From: CAYXSX01 sp964467925
Lineage (GTDB): Bacteria > Pseudomonadota > Alphaproteobacteria > Micavibrionales > Micavibrionaceae
Length of the DNA stretch: 64,000 nt
NCBI GenBank assembly: GCA_964467925.1
Contig: CAYXSX010000004.1
Span: forward strand, 1 to 64,000
Direction of reading: 5' to 3'
In this document: positions 44,334 to 52,987 of the stretch, one piece after another
How the letters are laid out: every line of letters begins with the position of its first letter
Numbering within the stretch: position 1 is the stretch's first letter
Program-made: the position numbers and the translations under genes
Notes under the pieces: model-generated
Seen by the model: only the letters and a program-made list of their open reading frames with translations
What the model was told of the DNA's origin: nothing
Databases searched by the model: none

Positions 44334-44705
44334 CTATAGCACCAGCATTAATGAAGACAGGGTCAGCCCCGCAAAAAACAGCGTAATGGAAAACGCCATA
44401 AATATTATGTTGCGGCTGCCCGGTGAAAAATAAGCTAAAAGGAAATACAGCACATGCACCGTGCCATACGCCCACAGCCCCCGGTAATAAAGCGGCATAT
44501 CCATTAGCGGCAAAATTCCGCGCGGATAGCCTATATTAAAAAGCAGCTCGATTTGCAGGCGCATCATAAGCATACACGAAGCAACATAGGCAAGCGCATA
44601 TATTTTGTGCGCGCGGCGGCGCGGAATGAGCAAAGCCGCCAGCAACCAGAGAGAATCCCCCCATGTGAGCAAGAATTCCGCTAATGTTTGTTTTAATGCT
44701 GCCAT
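44334..44705 (-). CDS. hypothetical membrane protein
   Basis: 123 residues with about four hydrophobic helices (LWLLAALLIP, YALAYVASCMLMMRLQ, YGTVHVLYFLLAYF, IIFMAFSITLFFAGLTLSSLM). No family recognised. It lies immediately upstream of rlmE on the same strand, so the two are probably co-transcribed, and it is divergent from the M48 protease gene. Confidence 0.65.
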   Translation of the reverse strand: MAALKQTLAEFLLTWGDSLWLLAALLIPRRRAHKIYALAYVASCMLMMRLQIELLFNIGYPRGILPLMDMPLYYRGLWAYGTVHVLYFLLAYFSPGSRNIIFMAFSITLFFAGLTLSSLMLVL

Positions 44706-44807
44706 GGACTATATCGCTTTCCGTACACTTCTTATATACTGCAATCCTCGCCGTGACAAAAGCGGGGCGGGAGAAAAGACCAAAAGACTTATAAAACTAA
44801 AAGACTT

Positions 44808-46175
44808 ATGAATTATAAGAAATCACTCTTCAGAATTTTTTGCGCTTTTTTGACCGCTTTGGCGCTGCTGACAGCGCCTTTGTCGCCTGCGCGGGCCCAG
44901 CTTGGCGGGTCGATTATCCGCGATACCGAAATCGAGGCCACGTTAAAACTCTGGGCCCAGCCGCTGATGGAGGCCGCAGGCCTGCCGCCCGGCAGCGTGA
45001 ATATCATCCTTGTCCAGAATAATGCACTGAACGCGTTTGTTGCGGGCGGGCCGAATATCTTTCTTTACACCGGGTTGATCGAAAAGACGGAAAACCCCGG
45101 CGAGCTGATCGGCGTGATGGCGCACGAAATGGGCCACATTACGGGCGGGCATTTGATTGCCGCGCATGCGGCGCTAGAGCGCGCATCCTATGAAAGTATC
45201 GTCGGCGTTGTTGTTGGCGCGGCGGCGGCAATCGCCACGGGCAATGGCGGCGCGGCGGCGGCGCTTTCCTCCGGCTTTTCGAATATCGCGGCGCGGCGTT
45301 TTCTTTCCCACAGCCGGGTGCAAGAATCCAGCGCCGATCAGGCCGCCATGACCTTCATGCAAAAGGCGCATATCGACCCCTCCGGCCTGTCTTCTTTCCT
45401 CGAGACACTGGAATCCGAAGAGCTTCTGCCCGCCGACCAGCAAACGGAATATATCCGCACCCACCCGATCAGCCGAAACCGTATCGAGGCACTACAGACC
45501 CGCCTTAATCAAGCCCCCGACACGGGGCAGGGTTTTTCCCCCGAAATGGTGGAACAGCACAAACGCATGAAAGCCAAGCTGACCGGGTTTATCAACCCCG
45601 GCAACGTGGCATGGCAATATGAAGACGGCGATCATTCCATTGCCGCCGATTATGCCCGCACCATTGCTTCTTACCGCGAAAACAGGCCGGAAGAGGCGTT
45701 AAAGCGTGTGGACGCTCTTTTGGGGCGGGAAAATGATAATCCTTACTTTCTGGAGCTTAAGGGCCAGATGCTGGTTGATTTCGGCAGGGTTCAGGAAGCT
45801 TTGCCATCCTACCGCAAAGCAGTGGAAATTATGCCCGGGGCAGGGCTGATCCGTATTGCGCTGGGTCATGCACTTTTGGAATCGGGAGAAGGGGAAGAAG
45901 CCTTGCAAGAGGCTATTGTCCAGTTGGAACGCGCCCAGCAAACCGAACCGCGTTCGGGCCGCGTTCACCGCCTTTTAGCCACGGCCTATGGCCGCACGGG
46001 ACGGGCAGATATCGCCAAGCTTCATCTGGCGGAAGAGGCCCTTTTACAGCGGCGTTTCGATTATGCGCGCCGTCAGGCGGAAGCGGCGCAAGAAAGCCTG
46101 CAGGAGGGCAGCCGCGAATGGCTTAAAGCCCAAGATATAATCGCCTATCTGGATAATGTAACGAAAGATGAATAA
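44808..46175 (+). CDS. periplasmic M48 metalloprotease with TPR repeats (BepA-like)
   Basis: 455 residues with a signal peptide (FCAFLTALALLTAPLSPARA, cleavage about residue 31). The zinc motif HExxH is HEMGHITGGH (about residue 108), with the third ligand glutamate in the SRVQESSADQAAMTFM helix. After about residue 270, TPR-like repeats occupy the C-terminal half (EALKRVDALLGRENDNPYFLELKGQMLVDFGRVQEALPSYRKA and two more). The architecture matches BepA/YfgC, which handles assembly and quality control of outer-membrane proteins. A short direct repeat around the start codon region is noted separately. Confidence 0.93.
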   Translation: MNYKKSLFRIFCAFLTALALLTAPLSPARAQLGGSIIRDTEIEATLKLWAQPLMEAAGLPPGSVNIILVQNNALNAFVAGGPNIFLYTGLIEKTENPGELIGVMAHEMGHITGGHLIAAHAALERASYESIVGVVVGAAAAIATGNGGAAAALSSGFSNIAARRFLSHSRVQESSADQAAMTFMQKAHIDPSGLSSFLETLESEELLPADQQTEYIRTHPISRNRIEALQTRLNQAPDTGQGFSPEMVEQHKRMKAKLTGFINPGNVAWQYEDGDHSIAADYARTIASYRENRPEEALKRVDALLGRENDNPYFLELKGQMLVDFGRVQEALPSYRKAVEIMPGAGLIRIALGHALLESGEGEEALQEAIVQLERAQQTEPRSGRVHRLLATAYGRTGRADIAKLHLAEEALLQRRFDYARRQAEAAQESLQEGSREWLKAQDIIAYLDNVTKDE

Positions 46176-46285
46176 TGCCACACCATAAATGACACTCATA
46201 TAAATGACAGAGGGGCGAAATTGCTTTAGACTGGAAAGATAAAGGTAATTCGGGCCATCAGTAACTACTTTCAAAGGGGAAACAC

Positions 46286-47044
46286 ATGAAAAAAACACGT
46301 ATAAAACAAACAACTCTGGCGATTATGAGCGCGCTGCTTGTCTACGCTGCGCCTGCCGCGCACGCGCAAGAAACCTTCACCCCCGTTCAGAAAGAGGAGT
46401 TGGGCCGTTATATTTCCCAATATCTGCTGGATAACCCCGATGTGGTCGTAAAATCGCTCGAACGCTACCGCGTCGATCAGGAGCGCATCGCCGTCGAGGC
46501 TGCCGAGAAAAACATCAAGTCCAATATCGATTACCTGACCAACAAAAACGCGCCTTCCATCGGCAATCCGGAAGGGGATGTAACGATCGTCGAATTTTTC
46601 GATTATAACTGCGGTTATTGCAAACGCGCCCTGCCCGATATTCAAAAAGCTGTAGCCAAAGACCCCAATGTACGCTTTGTTTTCAAAGAATTGCCAATAC
46701 TCAGCCCCACCTCGCGCACGGCCGCCGAATGGGCACTTGCCGCGCATAAACAAGGCAAATATTTCGAATACCATACCGCGCTTATGAATGACCGCGGCCC
46801 GAAGGATGAGGCCAATCTGGAGCGCATCGCCAAGGAACTCGGCCTTGATGTCGAAAAAATGAAAAAAGACGTCAAATCCGCGGAAATTGCCAAAGACCTT
46901 GATAAAATCGCGGAAGTCAGTCAGGAAATCGGTATTCAAGGGACCCCAGCCTTTATCATCAATGGCAAGCTGGAGCGCGGCTATCTGGGCCCCGGCGGTA
47001 TCGAACGCGCGATCGAAGATGCCCGTGCGGAGAAAAAGGGCTGA
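46286..47044 (+). CDS. DsbA-family thioredoxin-like protein
   Basis: 252 residues with a signal peptide (TTLAIMSALLVYAAPAAHA, cleavage about residue 29). A helical N-terminal segment precedes a thioredoxin fold with the redox motif CGYC in EFFDYNCGYCKRALPDI (about residue 110). The cis-proline loop is QGTPAFIINGK near residue 222, and the C-terminal YLGPGGIERAIEDAR is typical of the alphaproteobacterial DsbA/ScsC-like group. Likely a periplasmic disulfide oxidase or isomerase. It follows the M48 gene by 110 bases, same strand. Confidence 0.92.
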   Translation: MKKTRIKQTTLAIMSALLVYAAPAAHAQETFTPVQKEELGRYISQYLLDNPDVVVKSLERYRVDQERIAVEAAEKNIKSNIDYLTNKNAPSIGNPEGDVTIVEFFDYNCGYCKRALPDIQKAVAKDPNVRFVFKELPILSPTSRTAAEWALAAHKQGKYFEYHTALMNDRGPKDEANLERIAKELGLDVEKMKKDVKSAEIAKDLDKIAEVSQEIGIQGTPAFIINGKLERGYLGPGGIERAIEDARAEKKG

Positions 47045-47080
47045 TTGAACCCGGCTCCTTCGTATTGTAATCTTTAGCCC

Positions 47081-47512
47081 ATGAAACGAATTCTTGTTCT
47101 GAACGGCCCGAATTTAAACTTGCTCGGCACACGGGAGCCGGAGATTTACGGCTCCGAAACGCTGGCCGATATCGAGGTTCTGTGCCGTAAAACCGGACAA
47201 GAACTGAACCTTGAGATAGATTTCCGCCAATCCAATCATGAGGGCGAGCTGGTCGAGCTGATTCAGAAAGCAAAAGGGCATTACGCCGCTATCCTGATCA
47301 ACGCCGCCGCCTATTCCCACACATCTGTGGCCATTCACGATGCGCTGAAATTCACAGACCTCCCGATTGCCGAAGTGCATATTTCCGACCCGAAAAAACG
47401 TGAAAAATTTCGCCATTTTTCCTATATCGAGGCGCTGGCAAGCGTCTATGTGGCCGGAGAAGGAGCGAGCGGTTATGCCAAAGCGTTGAGAGAGCTTGGC
47501 GCTTTTCTATAG
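47081..47512 (+). CDS. aroQ: 3-dehydroquinate dehydratase type II
   Basis: 143 residues. Third step of the shikimate pathway. The type II signature is NGPNLNLLGTREPEIYGSETL at the N-terminus with the active-site tyrosine. Then come FRQSNHEGELVELI, NAAAYSHTSVAIHDAL with the catalytic His, and EVHISDPKKREKFRHFSYI. In alphaproteobacteria aroQ often precedes accB, as here. Confidence 0.97.
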   Translation: MKRILVLNGPNLNLLGTREPEIYGSETLADIEVLCRKTGQELNLEIDFRQSNHEGELVELIQKAKGHYAAILINAAAYSHTSVAIHDALKFTDLPIAEVHISDPKKREKFRHFSYIEALASVYVAGEGASGYAKALRELGAFL

Positions 47513-47513
47513 G

Positions 47514-47541
47514 CTTTACTTTGCTGTCTTACTCTTGTAAT
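47514..47541 (+). promoter_or_regulatory. possible promoter of accB
   Basis: CTTTAC, a 16-base spacer and TGTAAT overlap the end of aroQ. The -35 resembles that of the guaB promoter. It is a weak candidate; accB may also be read from aroQ. Confidence 0.3.
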
Positions 47542-47588
47542 CAAAAGGGCTTAGGGTTTAACGAGGACAACGAAACAAGACTGAATTC

Positions 47589-48041
47589 ATGAAAATAGAT
47601 TCTAAAGCGATTAAAGAACTGGCCGCCCTTCTGGATGAAACCGGCCTGAACGAAATCGAAGTTGCTGACGGCGACCAGGCCATCCGCGTATCCAAGGGCG
47701 GCGGCACGGTTGTAGCGGCTACTGGTGCACCCATCCAGATGTCTTCCGACCCGACCGAACCGCAGGCCGCCAATACCTCAGGCCCCAACACGATCGCAGC
47801 TACGCATCCCGGCGCGGTGACCTCGCCCATGGTCGGCACAGCCTATATGGCCGGAGAGCCCGGCGCTCCCCCCTTCGTATCCAAGGGCGACAGCGTGAAA
47901 GTTGGCGATACGCTTATGATTATCGAAGCTATGAAAGTCATGAACCCGATTAAGGCCGATAAAGCCGGAACCGTTACACAGATCCTTGCCGAAAACGCAC
48001 AACCGGTCGAATACGGCGATGTTTTGATGGTGATCGAGTAA
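47589..48041 (+). CDS. accB: biotin carboxyl carrier protein of acetyl-CoA carboxylase
   Basis: 150 residues. Carries the biotin that shuttles carboxyl groups from AccC to the transferase. The N-terminal domain (IKELAALLDETGLNEIEVADGD) is followed by an Ala/Pro-rich linker and the biotinyl domain with the target lysine in IEAMKVMNPI (about residue 116). It is separated from accC by 454 bases that contain a four-helix-bundle gene cassette; normally the gap is a few bases. Confidence 0.97.
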   Translation: MKIDSKAIKELAALLDETGLNEIEVADGDQAIRVSKGGGTVVAATGAPIQMSSDPTEPQAANTSGPNTIAATHPGAVTSPMVGTAYMAGEPGAPPFVSKGDSVKVGDTLMIIEAMKVMNPIKADKAGTVTQILAENAQPVEYGDVLMVIE

Positions 48042-48042
48042 G

Positions 48043-48488
48043 GGATGATCAGATGATCGGATTATCGGATAATCAGAATGTTAGCAAACTGATTACAAAT
48101 TATCGTGATTTGGACGTCTATAAGCGCGGCTTTAGTATTTCGTTGGAAGTTCATAAAGCAAGCCTCAATTTTCCAAAAATTGAACAATACGCCATGGCTG
48201 ATCAAATCAGACGAGCCAGTAAAAGCATTTGCGCCAATATCGCAGAAGGTTTTGCCAAACAGCAGAGCTCTAAACCGGAATTCAGACGTTTTCTTTTAAT
48301 GTCTCTCGGTTCTGCGCATGAAATGCAAGTATGGAGCGATTATTGCCGCGAACTCGGTTATATAGAAACCGCGAAAGCGGAACATTGGATAAGCGAATAC
48401 AGCACTATCGCGAAAATGTTGCAAAGTTTTATTAACAAACTCTAGGAGAATTTTCTGATCATCTGCTCATCTGATTATCAGATCATCT
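48043..48488 (+). mobile_element. four-helix-bundle gene cassette with inverted 8-bp repeat arrays, between accB and accC
   Basis: The left array (48043-48078) is four consecutive units GGATGATC, AGATGATC, GGATTATC, GGATAATC and then AGAA. The right array (48453-48488), read on the minus strand, is AGATGATC, TGATAATC, AGATGAGC, AGATGATC and then AGAA. The two 35-base ends match at 27 positions when inverted. Between them lies one gene, 48053-48445. Outer flanks share TAA (the accB stop TAA and TAA at 48489), which may be a target duplication. Joined flanks would restore a normal accB-accC spacing of a few bases. The form recalls rRNA intervening sequences, which carry the same gene family between inverted repeats. 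Confidence 0.6.
48053..48445 (+). CDS. S23-type four-helix-bundle protein (23S rRNA intervening-sequence family)
   Basis: 130 residues. The PF05635/TIGR02436 signature is visible as MADQIRRASKSICANIAEGFAKQ (about residues 45-67). YRDLDVYKRGFSISLEVHKAS is the usual first helix and two amphipathic helices follow (EFRRFLLMSLGSAHEMQVW, EYSTIAKMLQSFINKL). Homologues are encoded inside rRNA intervening sequences and some act with diversity-generating retroelements (Avd). Function in general is unknown. The first eight codons (MIGLSDNQ) lie in the left repeat array and no other start is available in frame. It interrupts the accB-accC operon. Confidence 0.9.
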   Translation: MIGLSDNQNVSKLITNYRDLDVYKRGFSISLEVHKASLNFPKIEQYAMADQIRRASKSICANIAEGFAKQQSSKPEFRRFLLMSLGSAHEMQVWSDYCRELGYIETAKAEHWISEYSTIAKMLQSFINKL

Positions 48489-48495
48489 TAAACGC

Positions 48496-49842
48496 ATGTT
48501 TAAAAAAATCCTCATTGCCAACCGCGGCGAAATCGCCCTTCGTATCATCCGCGCCTGTAAAGAAATGGGCATCGAGAGCGTTGCCGTGCATTCCACCGCC
48601 GACGCCAACGCCATGGCCGTACGCATGGCTGATGAAAGCGTATGCATCGGCCCGCCCGCCTCACGCGACAGTTATCTGAATATTCAATCTATCTTAAGCG
48701 CCGCGGCGCTGACCGGGGTGGACGCCATTCACCCAGGCTACGGATTCCTCTCCGAAAACGCCGGATTCGCCCGCATGGTGGAAGAACACGGCTTTAAATT
48801 CATCGGCCCCTCTCCCGAACTGATCGACAAAATGGGCGACAAGGTCATGGCCAAGCAAACCGTGGCCGCGCTGGGCCTTCCCGTAGTACCCGGTTCCGAC
48901 GGAGGCGTCGATAATGCCAAAGAGGGTTTGAAAATCGCGGAAGGCATGGGTTTTCCCGTTATCATCAAGGCAGCCAGTGGCGGCGGCGGCAAGGGAATGC
49001 AGGTCGTACGCGAAGCGGGTGAATTCGTCGAGAGCTTCAACCGCGCGCGGCAGGAGGCCAAGGCCAATTTCGGCGACGACACGGTTTACATCGAAAAATT
49101 CCTCGGCAATCCCCGCCATATAGAGATTCAGGTTTTCGGCGATTCCCACGGCAACGCCGTGCATCTGGGGGAGCGCGACTGCTCCATCCAGCGCCGCCAC
49201 CAGAAACTGGTGGAGGAAGGCCCCTCGCCCGTTTTGTCCGACGAGCTGCGCAATGAAATCGGCAGCCTCGCCGCCGAAACAGTCCGGAAACTTGGTTATG
49301 AAGGCGCGGGTACGATCGAATTCCTTTATGAGGATGGTAAATTCTATTTCATGGAAATGAACACGCGTATTCAGGTGGAACATCCGGTGACCGAGATGAT
49401 CACCGGCATCGATTTGATCGCCGAGCAGATCCGCGTCGCCGCCGGGGAGCCGCTCTCGATCCAGACCGACCGCATGCGTTTTCGCGGCCACGCCATCGAA
49501 ATTCGTATTAACGCCGAAGACCCCGACACGTTCATGCCTTCACCGGGAAAAATCACGCAATTTCATGCGCCGGGCGGTCTTGGCGTGCGCTTTGATTCCG
49601 CGATCTATCAGGGATACGCCATCCCGCCGCATTACGATTCCATGATCGGCAAGCTGATCATTCACGGGCGCAACCGCGACGAATGTATCCGCCGCCTGCG
49701 CCGCGCCATCCATGAAACTGTGATTTCCGGCGTCAAAACCACGCTTCCCTTACATGACTGGATCTTGCAACAGCCCGAATTCGTCTCCGGCGACTACACC
49801 ATCCACTGGCTGGAGAAAAAGCTGAAGGACCGCGTGAAATAG
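48496..49842 (+). CDS. accC: biotin carboxylase subunit of acetyl-CoA carboxylase
   Basis: 448 residues. ATP-grasp enzyme that carboxylates the biotin of AccB. Visible motifs are [29 protein letters not shown], the glycine-rich lid [26 protein letters not shown] with catalytic residues, and [18 protein letters not shown]. The start ATG 48496 has no Shine-Dalgarno at normal distance: the right repeat array occupies that place and an AGGAGA lies about 47 bases upstream. Translation may depend on the folding of the cassette or on accB. Confidence 0.97.
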   Translation: MFKKILIANRGEIALRIIRACKEMGIESVAVHSTADANAMAVRMADESVCIGPPASRDSYLNIQSILSAAALTGVDAIHPGYGFLSENAGFARMVEEHGFKFIGPSPELIDKMGDKVMAKQTVAALGLPVVPGSDGGVDNAKEGLKIAEGMGFPVIIKAASGGGGKGMQVVREAGEFVESFNRARQEAKANFGDDTVYIEKFLGNPRHIEIQVFGDSHGNAVHLGERDCSIQRRHQKLVEEGPSPVLSDELRNEIGSLAAETVRKLGYEGAGTIEFLYEDGKFYFMEMNTRIQVEHPVTEMITGIDLIAEQIRVAAGEPLSIQTDRMRFRGHAIEIRINAEDPDTFMPSPGKITQFHAPGGLGVRFDSAIYQGYAIPPHYDSMIGKLIIHGRNRDECIRRLRRAIHETVISGVKTTLPLHDWILQQPEFVSGDYTIHWLEKKLKDRVK

Positions 49843-49886
49843 CCACCCCTAGGGCTTTTCTTTTAAAAATCTGCTATAATATTTTT

Positions 49887-50564
49887 ATGCAACTCGTTTT
49901 AACGACAGAGTTATTGCTTGAGGCCTATAAACAGGGCCTGTTCCCCATGGCGTATAGCGCGGGAAGTCCTTATATCCACTGGATATGCCCCGAACTGCGC
50001 GGTCAGCTTTCGATCACGCAGATGCATATTCCGCGGCGGCTGAAGAAAACCGTGCGCGGGGCGCCCTATGAGATCCGCATTGATACCGCTTTCGAGGAAG
50101 TCATTCGCGCCTGCGCCGGGAGCAATGAAACCCGCCCGGAAACATGGATTAATGACGCGATCATCAAAGCCTATATCGGCCTGCACAAGGACGGGCACGC
50201 CCATAGCGTGGAATGCTGGAACAAGGACGGTGCGCTTGTTGGAGGGCTTTACGGCATTGAAATGGGCGGCGCGTTTTTCGGCGAAAGCATGTTTTCGAGG
50301 GAAAGAGACGCCAGTAAAATCGCGTTGATCCATCTCGCCGCGCGGCTCTGGGCGGGAGGGTTTACCCTGCTCGATACGCAGTTTGTAAACGACCATCTTA
50401 AACAATTCGGCGCTTATGAACTTCCGCATCAGACCTATAAACGCGCGCTGAGAGAAGCGAGCACGCTGGAAACGGATTTCATGCTAAAGGGTAAAAGCGA
50501 GCGGGAATTGATCGAGGATTATTTTGAGATGCGCAGCTCTTTGACCCCAGAAAACGCTTCTTAG
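49887..50564 (+). CDS. aat: leucyl/phenylalanyl-tRNA-protein transferase
   Basis: 225 residues. Adds Leu or Phe to N-terminal Arg/Lys of proteins to mark them for ClpAP. Signature blocks are LFPMAYSAGSPYIHWICPELRGQL, the central HSVECWNKDGALVGGLYGIEMGGAFFGESMFSRERDASKIAL, and LLDTQFVNDHLKQFGAYELP. ATG 49887 is preceded by TATAAT 7 bases upstream, so a leaderless message is possible. It opens the conserved alphaproteobacterial group aat, DUF2155, mlaD, NDUFA12. Confidence 0.96.
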   Translation: MQLVLTTELLLEAYKQGLFPMAYSAGSPYIHWICPELRGQLSITQMHIPRRLKKTVRGAPYEIRIDTAFEEVIRACAGSNETRPETWINDAIIKAYIGLHKDGHAHSVECWNKDGALVGGLYGIEMGGAFFGESMFSRERDASKIALIHLAARLWAGGFTLLDTQFVNDHLKQFGAYELPHQTYKRALREASTLETDFMLKGKSERELIEDYFEMRSSLTPENAS

Positions 50565-50565
50565 G

Positions 50566-51090
50566 CTATTGTGCCGCCCCATCCGTATTTTCAGGACTTA
50601 GATCCTCACGAATGATTTCATCTTCGGTGTCTACCGCGCCATCCTCGCCTGTTTCACCTTCCGGATTTTCGACCGCGTCTTCTTCGCGCTCGATCTTATC
50701 GCCAAGGCAATCAAGCACCCATACATCGTAAATCGGATGATCCATGGAGGAGAGCCCCGGCGTGGAGGCAAACATCCAGCCCGAAAAAACCCAACTCGCC
50801 TTTTCTTGCGCCCCGACTTCCCAGATCTGGAGGAAGGCCGCAGCCTCGGGCAATTCAATAGGCGGAGATTTGCGGCAGGCCTGCACCTTGATAAAGAGCG
50901 GGCCGAATTTTACCGTGCTGCCGACCTTGGCTTCGAAGGTTTCGTTATGCGCGGTGATTTTGTCGAGCGAGCGCAATTTGACAATAGGGTAATCGTCCGT
51001 AACACCTGCCGATGCAGAAGAGGCCGCCGCCAGCAGAAAAATTACAGAAAAGATCAGGACGGCGATGAGGTTATTCAGATTTTTTCTCAT
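50566..51090 (-). CDS. DUF2155-domain secreted protein
   Basis: 174 residues with a signal peptide (LIAVLIFSVIFLLAAASSASA, cleavage about residue 28). The DUF2155 core is clear: VGSTVKFGPLFIKVQACRKSPP, FLQIWE, WVFSGWMFASTPGLSSMDHPIYDVWVLDC. An acidic tail (EREEDAVENPEGETGEDGAV) closes it. Unknown function, probably periplasmic. The start overlaps the mlaD gene by 20 bases, so coupling is likely. Confidence 0.9.
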   Translation of the reverse strand: MRKNLNNLIAVLIFSVIFLLAAASSASAGVTDDYPIVKLRSLDKITAHNETFEAKVGSTVKFGPLFIKVQACRKSPPIELPEAAAFLQIWEVGAQEKASWVFSGWMFASTPGLSSMDHPIYDVWVLDCLGDKIEREEDAVENPEGETGEDGAVDTEDEIIREDLSPENTDGAAQ

Positions 51091-51529
51091 CCTGCATACT
51101 GAAGATAAACTGGCCTAACAGTTGTTCAAGGTTTTGCGGGGCCTGAGTGTACTGCACCTGCCCGCCGGGTTTAATAAAATCTTCCTCCGCGCCGGGTTCC
51201 AGTGCCAGATAACGCCCGCCCAGCAGGCTGTCGGAACTGATCAGCGCCGCAGTATCGAGCGGCAGCTTGTAATCGTCGCCTACATTGATATAAACCCGCG
51301 CCAGAAAGCTTTCATCATCCAGCTCGACATCGGCAACCGTACCGATTTTCACACCGCTGATCCGCACGTCGTCGCCGGTTTTAAGGCCGCCGATTCCAGA
51401 AAAATCCGCCGTAATCTCGTACCCGTCTCCGGTGGCAACATTGGCCGTTTTATAACTGAACATCAGGAAAACCGCGGCCACCAGCAATACAACGGCGCCC
51501 AGAACTGTTTCGATTACACTGCGTGTCAT
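51071..51529 (-). CDS. mlaD: MlaD-family lipid-binding protein
   Basis: 152 residues. Periplasmic MCE-domain protein of the Mla pathway that keeps phospholipids out of the outer leaflet. An N-terminal membrane anchor (LGAVVLLVAAVFLMFSY, about 9-25) precedes one MCE domain: GYEITADFSGIGGLKTGDDVRISGVKIGTV. The C-terminal part (LEQLLGQFIFSMQDE) is the usual helix. The gene reads from the same strand as DUF2155 and NDUFA12. Confidence 0.93.
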   Translation of the reverse strand: MTRSVIETVLGAVVLLVAAVFLMFSYKTANVATGDGYEITADFSGIGGLKTGDDVRISGVKIGTVADVELDDESFLARVYINVGDDYKLPLDTAALISSDSLLGGRYLALEPGAEEDFIKPGGQVQYTQAPQNLEQLLGQFIFSMQDEKKSE

Positions 51530-51607
51530 TCTTTTATCGTCTCATAAAAATTATTACCAAAGGCAAAATTGCCAAAAAAACCAAGCAGTGTCCAGAGTGC
51601 AAACGCC

Positions 51608-52009
51608 CTATTGCGGCGGTGTCCACGCCTCATAATCGCCCGTCGCTTTATCGCGCTGCCCGCCCTTCAAAATATGGCCCGGCGGGCGGTATGCCTGCTG
51701 CGTACCTGTCATATTGGGTTTATGGGGAACCTGCCATTCGCGGCGGAAAGAATCCTGAAGATCATCGGGGATAGCGTCTGTCTGGTGATGCAGCCAGCCG
51801 TGCCATTCGGGCGGAACGCTGCTGGCCTCAGGCGCGCCGTTATAAATTACCCAGCGGCGTTCGCGTTTGTAACCGGGCCGCGCTTTGGCAGTGTAATATT
51901 TATTGCCCAGCTGGTCCTCGCCCACTTTGCGCGAGCCGGAGAGAAGCGTAAACACCCCGATATGAACGGGGGACAAAACGCCAAGCAGGTTTTTAATAGC
52001 CTTGATCAT
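51608..52009 (-). CDS. NADH:ubiquinone oxidoreductase subunit NDUFA12-like
   Basis: 133 residues. The block GEDQLGNKYYTAKARPGYKRERRWVIYNGAPEASSVPPEWHGWLHHQTD is the NDUFA12/B17.2 signature of an accessory complex I subunit. In bacteria this subunit is largely restricted to alphaproteobacteria, which supports the lineage. It lies upstream of mlaD on the same strand with a 78-base gap. Confidence 0.96.
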   Translation of the reverse strand: MIKAIKNLLGVLSPVHIGVFTLLSGSRKVGEDQLGNKYYTAKARPGYKRERRWVIYNGAPEASSVPPEWHGWLHHQTDAIPDDLQDSFRREWQVPHKPNMTGTQQAYRPPGHILKGGQRDKATGDYEAWTPPQ

Positions 52010-52108
52010 GGCGCTGATTATGGCAGAAGTGAAAAACTTTACAAACTATTATTCGTGTTTATCATGCCCCGTAAACTTTGATAACCGAATGAGAGAAAAG
52101 AGAATTAC

Positions 52109-52573
52109 ATGACCATCGCCGACCGCCTTAAAGAACTTGGATACGAACTGCCCGCTGCCGCCGCTCCGGCCGCCAATTACGTGCCCTATGTCATTAGCGG
52201 GAATCAGGTTTTCGTCGCCGGGCAAATTCCGTATCTGAACGGGCAAGCCATGCATCAGGGCCGCGTAGGAGAAAACTTCAGCATCGAACAAGGCGTAGAG
52301 GCCGCGCGCGCATGCGCCCTTAATATTCTGGCGCAGGTCAATGCCGCCGTAGGGGGCGACTGGTCCCGCGTCAAACGCTGTGTGAAACTCGGCGGGTTTG
52401 TCAACTGCACGCCCGATTTCACCGATCATCCGGAAGTGATTAACGGCGCGTCCAACCTGATTGTTGAAGCCATGGGCGATGCCGGGAAACATGCCCGCTT
52501 CGCCGTCGGCGCGCCGACCCTGCCCCGCGGCGTAGCAGTGGAAATCGACGCGGTGTTTGAGATTGAGATTTAA
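52109..52573 (+). CDS. RidA-family protein
   Basis: 154 residues, YjgF/YER057c/UK114 fold. Core blocks are NYVPYVISGNQVFVAGQIPYLNG, CALNILAQVNAAVGGDWSRVKRCVKLGGFVN, and the C-terminal FAVGAPTLPRGVAVEIDAVFEI with the conserved Arg and the Glu of the active-site region. Members deaminate reactive enamine/imine intermediates. The 3' end overlaps the convergent small gene by 4 bases. Confidence 0.92.
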   Translation: MTIADRLKELGYELPAAAAPAANYVPYVISGNQVFVAGQIPYLNGQAMHQGRVGENFSIEQGVEAARACALNILAQVNAAVGGDWSRVKRCVKLGGFVNCTPDFTDHPEVINGASNLIVEAMGDAGKHARFAVGAPTLPRGVAVEIDAVFEIEI

Positions 52574-52809
52574 AGGGCTGACGGAACTCTTTCCAGCATG
52601 GCAGAAAGATTCCTTTCGATCCTGCCCGCCATTTCTTCGGTAGAAACATTTCCCATCGTATCATCAGGTCCCGGAAGGAGGGAAGCTACCGTAGCTTCAT
52701 CTAAAGAGCCCCCGACTTCTAAAACACAATCCATAGGCTGACCATCCTTTAGATATCGTGCCGCAGCTTCACCCCATTTGATAGCGTTGCTTTTCTCTAA
52801 TTTGCTCAT
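52570..52809 (-). CDS. small hypothetical protein
   Basis: 79 residues, start at ATG 52809 behind AAGGGGC. Soluble, helical at the C-terminus (STEEMAGRIERNLSAMLERV). No family recognised; no partner on the same strand. Confidence 0.5.
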   Translation of the reverse strand: MSKLEKSNAIKWGEAAARYLKDGQPMDCVLEVGGSLDEATVASLLPGPDDTMGNVSTEEMAGRIERNLSAMLERVPSAL

Positions 52810-52890
52810 GCCCCTTACTCTCACCGTTAAAAATTTACTTTATTACCCATCGCTAAACCTAAATATATCAAGAGTCAATAAAACAGACCC

Positions 52891-52985
52891 GTCATTGCGA
52901 GGAACGACAGCGACGAAGCAATCCAGCAATGGCGCACGCCGCTCTGGATTGCCACGTCAGGCCTTGCGGCCTTCCTCGCAATGAC
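52891..52985. repeat. dispersed palindromic element (GTCATTGCGAGGA type)
   Basis: Opens GTCATTGCGAGGAACGACAG and closes CCTTCCTCGCAATGAC; TTGCGAGGA/TCCTCGCAA are complementary ends and GCAATCCAG/CTGGATTGC inner arms. It overlaps nothing and ends 2 bases before the stop of the receiver-deaminase gene. Confidence 0.85.
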
Positions 52986-52987
52986 GA

